From Turbatrix aceti (lineage: Eukaryota; Nematoda; Chromadorea; Rhabditida; Panagrolaimidae), in contig OZ017766.1 of the NCBI GenBank assembly GCA_963969345.1, forward strand, positions 7,936,001 through 8,000,000: a DNA stretch of 64,000 bases, read 5' to 3'. Positions 36,378 to 46,669 of this stretch are shown here, in pieces. A program made the position numbers and the translations under genes. Positions within the stretch are counted from its first letter, which is position 1. Each line of letters begins with the position of its first letter. The notes beneath the pieces are model-generated. The model searched no databases. It had not been told where the DNA came from and saw only the letters and a list, made by a program, of their open reading frames with translations.

Positions 36378-37540
36378 TCAAACAGGAGTCTGCTTGCGAG
36401 TTGTAATGTAATCTTTGACCTCGGGCAGAGCATGAACACGCTTTTCATACTCCACAAGCGCAGGATATTTTTTTTCAAAATCCGGATCAATGCCCAAAAT
36501 CGTCAAAATGCATTCAGCAATGAAGAAATCCGCCCAGGTGACGCCGGATTTTACGATAAAGCCACTTTCAGATTTGTCAAGTGTTTTTTGGAACTGAGGA
36601 AAGGTCGAGTCGCGGACGGGGATAAGAACTGATTTATAAAGTTCGTCCCTGTCTCCGTTTTTTTCAAATCCGGTGGCAACTACCAGATAAGGGCGTATTT
36701 CTTTATATCCGTCACGGAATGTATCGGCGATGGAAAGGGCGGTTGCTTGTTCGAATTCATCGGCACCGGCCAAATTGAAGCGGCGGGCTAGGATTTGGTA
36801 GATGGCGAAGGATTCGACAAGGACGAAATCGTCGACTTCGAGGATGGGAAGTTTTCCGGTAGGCGTGTCTGAAATCATAAAAAAAGGGTTTCAAGCAGAG
36901 ATGGCAGATCAGATCATTTGCCTATGATCTGATCTGGATTATCTGCGATCTGATCTGATATACCAGTGATCTGATCTAGATTATCTGCGATCTGATCTGA
37001 TCTGATCTGATCTGACTCGACCCAGCCCAAAATCTCGGAATTTAGGGTTCAAGTTCCCGAGAACACTGGTTTCGACGTGAAAAGTTAAATATAAATTTTT
37101 TTGTTGAGAACTATCGTATTCTTCAAAAAACAAGCAATGCGGACGTGTTTGAAGTTGTAAAATTTTAAATTTCTAGTGATCTGATCCGAATTATCTGTGA
37201 TCTGATCTGGATTATCTGTGATCTGATCTGAATTCCACGTGATCTGATCTAGATGATCTGTGATCTGATCTGAGTTCCGAGTGATCTGATCTGGATTAAC
37301 TGTGATCTGACCTGATCTGATCTGATCTATGAGCTGATCTGATCCGAAAAGTGATCTGATCTGCCATATCTGGTTTCAAGTTGTGTGAAGGCAGAAAAAA
37401 GGCTTACTAGGCTTTAGAACGGTCCAGTCATCAAAACTGATTCTTTTGTCGGTGAATTCGACTCCAGCGTAGTTGAAAAGTACGCGTGCGGTTTCTCCGA
37501 GGCCACGAATGTCGAAGTAGGTGAGCGTGTACTTAACCAT
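36378..37540 (-). CDS. Sigma-like glutathione S-transferase (GST-E) with transposon in its intron
   Basis: Exons 37540-37408 and 36868-36378 give 207 residues (one more than GST-A, B and D, in the FEKNGDRDELYKS loop). It has catalytic Tyr in LTYFDIRGLGETAR, VESFAIYQILARRF for the glutathione site, and C-terminus RKQTPV. The 539-nt intron is almost entirely the GATCTGATCTG element at 36896-37372; without the element and its target duplication it would be 54 nt. The 5' UTR resembles that of GST-A. Coding sequence is undamaged. Confidence 0.93.
36896..37372. mobile_element. Nonautonomous hAT-like element of GATCTGATCTG repeats (copy 2), 477 bp
   Basis: Same termini (CAGAGATGGCAGATCAGATC; right end decayed by one base, CCATATCTG) and same unique centre as the copy at 29869-30279, with extra GATCTGATCTG units. 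An exact 8-bp duplication GTTTCAAG flanks it (36888-36895 and 37373-37380). It lies wholly within the intron of GST-E. Confidence 0.93.
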
Positions 37541-37769
37541 GATTCAGCACCAACAGCACGAACAGCACAAATACAGCAGACGTAGGCTCACCGTTTTATA
37601 TTTATACCCCGGAAAACAATCGAAAAAAATATATTTCAATCACATTTCCCTCGCACAAACTACACCCAGCTTTCTGCACGTACAACTCGACACTTTTTTA
37701 TTTATTTATTCAACCAACAGATCATTAATCATTAACCAATCACTGACGTGAATCACAATTTTACACCTG

Positions 37770-38716
37770 TTAGAGAGCGCTCACCTTCCGAGCAGCAACA
37801 AATTCCTTGACCTTGGGCAGAGCGTGGACACGCTTCTGATAAGCCACAATCTTGGGATAAGTTTTTTCAAAAGCAGGATCAATGCCCAAAACCGTCAAAA
37901 TGTTTTCCGCGATAAAGAAATCCGCCCAGGTGACACCAGATTTGACTACAAATCCACTTCCCGATTTGTCAAGAGCCTTCTGAAGCTGCGGAAAAGTTGA
38001 GTCGCGTGCGGGGATAAAAACTGATTTGTACAGTTCATCCTTGTTTCCCTCTTTTTCAATTCCGGCAGCCACGACCAGGTAAGGACGAATTTCCTTGATT
38101 CCGTCACGGTAAGTGTCGGCGACAGAGAAGGCGGTTGCCTGTTCGAATTCGTCGGTACCGGCCAAGTTGAAGCGGCGAGCGAGGAATTGGTAGATGGCAA
38201 AGGATTCGGTGAGGACGAAGTTGTCGACTTCGAGGATGGGAAGTTTGCCGGTGGGAGTGTCTGTAATCAAGAAAGCGAATTGACGACAATTTTAGAATTT
38301 TTTGGAATATTTAGTCTACTTTTTACGATGTTTTATTTTTTTTTCGAATTTGAATACATTTTTGTTTTGGCGCTCAATTCAAAATTAGAATTTTATTTGG
38401 CGGAAAATTCGAATTTGAATATTTTTTGATTTTGATTCGGAATTTTTTTTTATACCTTTTACGTTTTTGACAAAAGTTTCAAATTTAGCATCAAAATTTT
38501 TTTTGGCGCTGATATCGAATTTGGATCTTTTTTTGGAGTCAAATTTAAAAATTTGAACATAATTTTGGCTTTAAATTACTAACTTGGCTTGAGGGCAGGC
38601 CACTCCTCAAAAGTTATTCTTTTGTCGGTGAACGCAACTCCGGCGTATGTGAACAGAAGGCGCGCGGGTTCTCCGAGAGCACGGACATCGAAGTAGGTGA
38701 GCGTGTACTTAACCAT
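37770..38716 (-). CDS. Sigma-like glutathione S-transferase (GST-F)
   Basis: Exons 38716-38584 and 38260-37770, 207 residues. Exon 1 matches that of GST-B almost exactly (DVRALGEPARLLFTYAGVAF). Exon 2 has VLTESFAIYQF at the glutathione site and GIEKEGNKDELYKS with the one-residue longer loop; C-terminus RKVSAL. The promoter has TTTTATATACCCCTCGATCG, as in GST-B. Its upstream neighbour is the 3' end of the lipase; this gene-plus-lipase-tail arrangement is the likely source of the block now found at 34244-34705. Confidence 0.93.
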
Positions 38717-39121
38717 GATTTCTAACGAAACCTTTGCTAAAATCTAACAAGTGATGTTTTCTAAATGGTGATCATCTCTGTTTTATATACCCCTCGATCG
38801 AGGCGGATTTTTCATCTTGCACAAAAAAGCACATCATCAGTTTCACAAATGAGACACAAACAAAAGTACATTTGACTACGAGCTGCCCTCGTTTTTCAAC
38901 GAATTCTGCACACTCTATCGAGGTTGTATATATTTATATTTTGTATTTTATGCTTTCTAGTGATTTTTACTCTCGGTTTCCGAGCATGATGTAAATAAAG
39001 GTGTTCCCATAAATAATCTGTGAGCGAGCAAACAACATTTATACGTGTAATTTGTGAACAAGTTTGCAGGAAAACAAAAAAAAAGAGTAAAAGTAATAAT
39101 TTATTGTGGCAGTGTTTTTTT

Positions 39122-41017
39122 TTAAGGAATACGGTGATTAAGGACCATTTCCAGCATTATGGGGTACGAATGATAGAAAGTATCGTCGTGGTTTTTGTCT
39201 TCAAAGATGTACTCGGCTTCTTGTGCGGGAACTTGTGTTGTTACCTGGAAAAAATTATTAATATAATTTTTCAAAAATTTTTAATTTGAAATTTTCTACT
39301 TTTCAAAAATTTTAGACAAAAAAAACTAAAAAAAAACGTATTTACAAAAATTTTTTAATTTTAAAATTAAATTAAAAAATTTTTTTAATTTTAATTTTTT
39401 TTGGTTTTTTGAAACTATTTTTTTTACTTTTTTAAATTTAATTTTTTTTTAGTTTTTGTAAATTAATTTTTTTTAGTTTTCTTTAATTAATTTTTTTTAC
39501 ATTTAAAAATCCGTAAAATGTTTTAACGCCAAAAAATAATCAAAAAAATTTCGGAACAAAAATTTTTTGGTGATTGCACAAAAAAAACAAAAAACGCACC
39601 TTTCCGCAAACCATGTACCCAACAAGTTGATCCTTTTTGCTGTAAATAGAAAATCTATGCTGTCCTTCGTATCCGGCAACAGAATTTATATTCTGCAGAA
39701 AAGTGGATTCACTGGGACAGAAACCAGAATACAACCCGGTTTGAGTGTTGCAGACAGGTAACAAGCTAAAAACGCATCCTGGAATGCTGACACCTCCGAC
39801 CTGAAGATTGATGCCGTGATTGGGTCCCGCGACACCGATGAACGTGTCAATAAATCGGGTCAGAGGACCTCCGAGGTCTTCATTGGTATCCACGCATTGA
39901 CCACCGAGAATGGCTTTTCGGGAGACAGGAACGCCAAGGGAGTAGCCAATGACGTCGACCGCGCGGCCGGTGTACAGACGGACGGCGACGATGAGGGCGC
40001 GAACGAGTTTGACGTACGAGCACTGCATGGAGTACTGCGCCCACTGGAGAGGGTTGCCCTGAGCGCCGTTCGCGTAGGTTGTGCCGTAGACTTCTGCTGA
40101 CTTGTAGCCGTGTTTTCTGGAAATTATTTACATTAGAAGGTTTTTGACGGAGTTGCAATTTTTTTTGCTTCGCTCCGAAAACAGCTTTTTTTTTGAAAAA
40201 AATATTTTGTTATAAAAAAATTTCGGTTTTTTGAAAAAAAAAATTGTTTGCTCCGCTTCATTTCCAATTTTTTACTGGATTCAAAATTTCTTAGTATTTT
40301 TTCGTTTGAAATAAAATTCGTTTTTTCAGTGATACTTTTTTCAAATGCATTTTTTTTTGAATTTTTTTTTGCTTGTCCAAATAATTTTTCTTCACTTAAA
40401 AATAAAAAAAAAAAGAATTTTTTAAATCGGTTTATAATTTTTTAAATAAAAATTTTTTTTTGCATTAAATGCTCTTTTATTTATTTAATAAATCAAAATA
40501 ACAAAAGTTACTAAGATTTTTTTCTTATTTTTGCTGTCCAAGATTGCTCTTCGCTTTCAAAATTTTGCAATTTTGCTTTATTTTTTTTGCGATAACGGGA
40601 TCGACAAACAACCCTGATTTTTGGGGATAAAGATCAATGTTTTAGTTTGAACAACAAAAAACCGGTTGAAACAAATAAAACAAGAAACAACTTACAGGAA
40701 GAAATCAGCAGCCTTCAGTGGCTTGTCATGAGCTCGATCCGAGACGCCGTGAACAAAGACGACAGGTTGCCGATCGATTTTGTCTCCTGGAGCGCCCTTG
40801 CCACCGAATGAGCCGGCGACGCCGAGGTCTTTTCTGAAATCATAAAAGTTACAAAAAATTTCCCAAAAAAAAAATTTAGATACCTTTCAAGATGTGCCCT
40901 GACATCTGGGCCAAACCTCTGTTCCAGCCAATTCCCGAAATCAGGAGTGAAATCTGCGCTGATGCTGCCGATCAATAAAATGAGCAAGTTTAGGTTCAAC
41001 ACCCCTCTTGGCAACAT
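39122..41017 (-). CDS. Secreted class-2 lipase (nematode LIPS-type, EstA/EstB family)
   Basis: Exons 41017-40884, 40833-40696, 40116-39600 and 39244-39122 give 303 residues in consistent phase. A signal peptide (LNLNLLILLIGSISA) leads into ADFTPDFGNWLEQRFGPD. Then PVVFVHGVSD, with the oxyanion-hole strand and His-Gly, and the nucleophile elbow GYSLGV (Gly-x-Ser-x-Gly). GPNHGINLQ and C-rich segments (FPxxxCN, GFCPSE) follow, as in Pfam Lipase_2 proteins of worms. A C-terminal NHR may provide the catalytic His; this is not certain. It probably hydrolyses extracellular or gut-lumen acyl esters. Its last codons were copied to 34652-34705. Confidence 0.9.
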
Positions 41018-42317
41018 TTTTGAATTACTGAAACCGAAGTTCTCAAAAAATATTAGATATAGAATTTTTGGGTGGTGAAATGCGAATAAATGATCGATCG
41101 CGAATGAATGAATCATGAAAAAAGTTACAATCAATTTTGTACTCTTTTTTCGTTTTTTCTAAGCCTGTCAAAATTATTTATAAAATCTGGAAAATAGTTT
41201 CTGGATTTAAAAAAAAACCTTGTATGCATTCCTTTCAAAATTTCAATTTTCGCAACTTTTGTATGAAATTTTATAGGTTCAAAAAAATCATTTTTTTGAC
41301 AATACACCGCGTTGAATAGACGCAAAATAGCCAAAAAGGAATGAAATTGAACGCAAGGCAAAACTGAAAGAAAAAAAGTTTCACTCTATTGAAACGATCG
41401 AGCCGGAGACGAAAAACGAAAAACGAAAAAGGGTAGCAATTAAAAAGAAGACTTTTCATCCGAAGACTCAAATCAAGGGTCGTCCATCTCAGTTATCCGC
41501 GGATCACGCAGGATAGTATGTATGGGGGTGTCGATGTCGTCTTGTGGTTTATGCGGTTTGACACAACAAAAACCGGATATTAGATAGATAGATTTATACG
41601 CAGACGAATGCGTCGTCGCGGCAGTTTGTTTAAAAATCCACAATCCACATTTTTTTTGGGTTGATAAATACCAACAATCGAGTGTGTAACGCTCGTTCGT
41701 GATCGTGATCGGTGTGGTTGGATGGCGGTCATTTCTTGGAACAGAAAGAAATCGAAAAAAGCCAGTTTTCAGTGATTGTTAACGAGTTGCAGGATGATTC
41801 GTATCCTGGCAGACGAAACAAAACCGGCAATTTTCTATTTATTTGGAGATGAATGGTTAACAAAACCTTTGAATTGTCATGAGCAAATTAATTGTCAATT
41901 AGCGTTTTGGAATTTTTTTTGGGAAAAGCGTAAAAAAAAGGCAATCGTTTTTTTGTAAAAGTAAAAAAAATACAGTTATAAAACTCAAAAAAATAATTTT
42001 AAAAAACAGAAAATTTTTTAATTTTTCAAAATATTGAAAAAACTGAAAATTCATTTTGTTCTGTGCAATTTTAAATTTTCACTTAAGTGTAAATAAAAAA
42101 TTATTAATTGGCACTTAATTAATTAATACTTACATTAATGACATTTTTAATACTGACAGAATTTACTAAAAATTAAAAAAAAAATACATAAAAAAATAAA
42201 AAATAAATTTTTTTTAATAAAAAAAATTTCGCGTTTTTTAAAATCCCAAATAAATTTATTTATACCTCAAATCTACAATAAAACACCTGAAAACTTTACA
42301 AATCTCTCGAACATCAT
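41018..42317. other. Spacer between lipase and transhydrogenase genes
   Basis: Upstream of the minus-strand lipase and downstream of the minus-strand transhydrogenase. AT-rich with poly-T runs; AATAAAACA near 42279 reads on the plus strand only. No gene seen. Short open frames at 41131-41471 are Phe-rich translations of A-rich DNA. Confidence 0.5.
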
Positions 42318-44980
42318 CTAATACAAATTGAGACTGTCTTCATAAATCTTGGAAACGATCTCGACGTCAGTCTCCCTCGGCGCCAGCTGAGAAGCCTGCA
42401 GAAAACCCATCGCAGCATTGGCCAACCGATCGATGCCGCCCTGATCGAATCCCAGAGCCGTGAGTCCATTCGGGCATCCAAAATCCTGTGCGAAGGATCG
42501 AATAATGTCGGCAAGGGTATTTGCGATGACGTCGACGCTTGCATCGGCCGGAAGATCCGCGCCAAGGAGGTTTGCGGCTTCCCGGTGTTTTTCGGGATCC
42601 GTGATTGTCGTAAAGATAAAATCCGCAGGAGCAGTTGTGACGACGGATAATCCGTGGGGAATGAGGCCGTGATCCTTGCCGTAGTCGGGATCAAAGTATT
42701 TCTTGCCCTGAGACGAGATGGGATACGATAGACCGTGCGCAAGGTGGACACCAGCGTTGCCGAAGCCCATGCCAGCGAAGCTGGAAGCGAATGACATTGC
42801 TGAACGGGCTTCGACGTCATCGGCGTCAAAGACGGAGCGTCGGAAGTATTTGTTCATGATTTTGAGTGCTTCACGGGCCCAGACGTCGCTCACGGGGTTG
42901 GAACCCTGGTAGACGGGGCGGAGGTCGGGGCGCGAGGGGCGGGGGGTGCGCTGAAAATAATTTGTAAAAAACTTGTAAACAAATCACAAAAAAAATTAAT
43001 TGAAAAAAATAAAAATTGAAAAAAAATTAAAATTGGAAAAAAAATTGTATATTAAATTTCAAATTTTTGGTAGTATGTTTTTTTTATTTTGTAAAAAAAT
43101 TACAAAATATGTCGAAATTTAACTTGAAAGGTTATTTTAAAACAAGAAAAATTTAAAAAATGACTTTGTGAAAAAAATAATTTTATTTTTCAAATTTTTT
43201 TCGAATTTTAAATTTTTAAATTAAAAATTTAAAAATTAATATTTTGAATTTAAAATTTCTTATTTTAATTTCTTTCAATTTAATTTTTTGAATTTAAAAA
43301 TTTCTAATTTTTAAAATTTAATAAAAAAATTAACTAAATTTTGAATTGTTTTTTTTTTCAAATTTCAAATATTACAATATTCAAATTTTCAAATTTTTTA
43401 TTTTAATTTTTTATTTAATTTTTTTAATAAAAAATTTTTTATTTTTTTTTTAATAAAAAAAATTTCAAAAAATAAAAAAAATTTTAAGTAAAAAAAATTT
43501 TTACTAAAAATAAAAATTTCTAATTTAATTTTTCATGTATTTTTTTGTAAGAAAACAAACTTTGTGATAAGGAGTGGCAGTAAAGCTCTCCAACGCGTGG
43601 CAAAGCACGTCAAATCCACTGTAGACAGCCACGTTTCTCGGCATCGTGAGCGCGTTGAGAGGATCGACAACGGCGAGTGTCGGCTTCAGCTGCCTCAGAC
43701 GAAATCCAGCCTTGACGTTCTTGTCTGGCAGATCAAAGATAGAAACAGCAGTAGTTTCACTCCCCGTGCCGGCTGTCGTAGGCACAGCGATGAGCGGCAG
43801 CATGGGATTCTCCGGCTTGATGCCCTTGCCATAAGGCGGACTCACAAAGTCAAAAAAGTCAGCGTGGGGATGATTTGCGAGGAGCGCCTGAGCCTTGGTT
43901 GTATCGATAACCGAGCCACCGCCGACGGCAACGAAGATGTTGTAGCGCTTCTTTCGGGCGTAATCAACGGCGTACTGCATGCTGTCCTTGTTGGGCTCGC
44001 ATCTGACCTGGTCAAAGACGTCAAAGTTCAGTCCGACTCGGGTCAGCGAATCTGCGACTTCTCTGAAAACGCAAAAAATTGTTTGTTTTTTTCAATTTGA
44101 ATAAATTTTCAAAATGAATAAAACTTTTTATTTTAATTTTTTATTAAATTTAAAATACATTTTCCAAATAAACATTTTATTTGAATTAGATTTCATTTAT
44201 TTATGCAATAAACAAAAAAAAGTGTCAGAACTTGTTTTTTAAATTCAATTTGAAAAACATTTTTTTATTTAAAAAACAATTTTTTTTAATTCGAAAAACA
44301 ATTTTTCAAATTGGAAAACATTTTATTAATTAAAAAAACCATTTTTTTAAATAAAAAAACCAATTTTTTTAATTTAAAAAAACTATTTTTTTAATTTAAA
44401 AAACTATTTTTTTAATTAAAAAAACTATTTTTTTAATTAAAAAAAACTATTTTTTTTTATTTAAAAAACTAATTTTCACTAAAAGCAATTTTTATAAAAA
44501 AAAATTTTACCAATTTAAAAAAATAGTGTTCAAATAATTTTTTTTTCAAATGAAAATAATTTTTTTATATTCGAAAAAAAAATTTCTAATAAATAAAAAA
44601 ACAATTCCGATTTTTCGACATTTTCTACAATTAAAAAAATTCCTATTGCAATACAATTTTTAAATTTGATTTTTTTCCTACTTGAAAGCCCGAGTCTTGA
44701 GAACGTTAGAATCCGTGACGATGAGAGGATGCGTGCCACCAAGATTGAGCACATCGTAGCCAATCTCCGCAGTCACGCCTTTGCCAAAGCGAAGCGTCGA
44801 GTTGATCATCTCAAACGCGTAATCGCCCTGGGCTTCGCCGGAGGCTGTGTTGTGCCGGGTCGCGCAGATCGATCCACCACCGCCGCCGGCATGGTGGGGA
44901 CAGCAGACGGCCTTTGAATTGTTTAGGCGCTGGATCAGGGATCGAGCAAGGGCCGAATTGTGCCTGATGCTGCGGGACAT
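42318..44980 (-). CDS. hphd-1: Hydroxyacid-oxoacid transhydrogenase (ADHFE1/HPHD-1), iron alcohol dehydrogenase family
   Basis: Exons 44980-44682, 44062-43561 and 42950-42318 give 477 residues, like animal HOT enzymes. It is a mitochondrial enzyme coupling oxidation of 4- or 3-hydroxy-acids to reduction of 2-oxoglutarate. The N-terminus (MSRSIRHNSALARSLIQRLN) is Arg/Ser-rich with no acids, a plausible mitochondrial presequence. Family blocks follow: CCPHHAGGG, YAFEM..STLRFGKGVT, the nucleotide-binding AVGGGSVIDTTKA, AVPTTAGTGSE, and the metal site built from DVLCHALESFTA..YHK and HGLIPHGLSV. In C. elegans this enzyme works in the propionate shunt. The two introns (619 and 610 nt) are poly-A/T with TTTTTAATTTAAAAAA-like repeats. 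The 3' end is intact. Confidence 0.95.
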
Positions 44981-46669
44981 GGTTGGATGGAGACTGGACG
45001 GGCAGGGCAGCAAGGAGTAAACAGTCTGCAAAAACAATTTTTTTTCAACATCAAAGTACAAATAGTAGGAGAAAAAGGTGGGGTAGATCAACATCAGCGA
45101 GCAAGTTTCACGCTATACGCGATCAAGCAATTCACTTGTAGGTTGAACTTGGCTGGGGTAACAAAGATCGTTCACTTTTTTTTTAATGAAAAAAAAATTA
45201 ATTCTGTATTTATTTTTATAAAACAAAATTTTTATTTTTAATTTAAAAAAAAATATTTATTTTTAAATTTTAAAAAATGGATTGTTTTTTAACGTCGAAA
45301 AAAAATAAAAAATCAATTACTAAAATTTTTATTTAAAAAAATGTTTTATTTTTTATTTAAAAAAAATTATTTAAAGAAGTAAAAAAATATGCGATTCAAA
45401 AATATAAAAGAAATAAATTTTGATCAATTGAAAACGTTTTTATCGATTCTAACGATGCAAATGTTTGAATAAATGTTCATGCAAATGGCGAAGAAAGGTG
45501 AACCTGCAAAAGAAATCAACAACCACTTCTACTTTCTTTTTTACCAAGCCCAACTGCCGTACATGGCCACACTATGACCGGTAAAAAAAGATAAAAATAG
45601 TCACGCACTACCATGGAGACCACGCGGTAGGTAGGTACGCTGGAAGGTATGTATGTACATGTTTTCACTTTCGTCGATCCAGTTTAATTCTCTCTCCTCT
45701 GTGTGATAGGAACATCAGACATCACACCACGACCGAGGGAGGCGTCGTTGTCGTCGTTGTCGTTGGTTATAAACAACAGGTCGACGACGATGCACCGGTG
45801 CTCTTTGGTTGTTGTTATTATACTTATCTACGAAGCACTTTCGATTTTATTTCAGTCGTCAGTGTCATCGATAACAGCTGCAAAAGTGAACAGAGCAAGA
45901 GCGAGAACGAGAACGAGAACGAGAGCAGAGATTGATTAACCACTCTTGGTGGCGATCACGGGAGGGCAAGGGAGGGATATTCATTCACATTTAGCTGTCA
46001 ATTAGCGAACACCTGTACTATGTTGCTTTTAAAAAATTGATCACTGATACTAAATATCAGGGATCGACGGACACCCGTTTTTTTGTTCTCGAAAGAACAC
46101 GCATATTTTGTTAATTTTGTTCGAGAAATCGAACGAACGCGAACATTTTTGTCAGTGTTCGCGAACGAACACGAACGAACAACGAACAGATTTTTAGCAT
46201 ATTTTATACAAAATTTTGTTCAAACTGGGCATTAAAACGTAAACTTTGGTACTTTGCGTTTTCACGTTTTTGGTGACAGTTTTCCTACACTTTTTATTGT
46301 CGCAGGGAATTGACACTATTTGCCATTTTTTGGAAAAATAACATCAATTTCGGCACCATTAAACTGATTTTACCCAAATTTTTGTTCGTTTTATCTGTTC
46401 GAAAAATTTATTTTTGTTCGCGAACGAACTCGAACAAAGCAAATTTGTTCTCGAACGAACACGAATGCAAAAATTTGAATTTGTTCGCGAACAAACTCGA
46501 ACGAACACGAACGTTCGCCCCCCCTGGATACTATTTATGTACTTTGGTTGTCAACAGAGAACCTTCTAGACAAATTTGAAAATTTATTTATCATTAACGC
46601 AGCACCTAGGATACCAGCATTTTTAATCAAAAACAAAAAAATTGCAGAAATTTTAAAGAAAAAAAAAGA
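44981..46669. other. Spacer with a repeat and one tiny candidate ORF
   Basis: No clear gene. An ATG at 45790 opens 49 codons with a signal-like start (MHRCSLVVVIILIYEALSIL) and an Arg-Ala-Arg-Thr tail made by an AGAACG microsatellite (45896-45930); it could be a secreted peptide but has no support. A CGAAC-rich repeat is at 46062-46525. Confidence 0.35.
46062..46525. mobile_element. CGAAC/GTTCG-rich element, second copy
   Basis: It starts CAGGGATCGACGGACACCCG and ends with GAACGTTCGCCCCCCCTGG. The interior is full of GAACGAACACGAACG words, as in the 25012-25303 element, and the CGAGAAATCGAACGAACGC block also occurs at 3640. GATACTA occurs just outside both ends (46048 region and 46526 region), a possible target-site remnant. 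No ORF. Confidence 0.55.
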
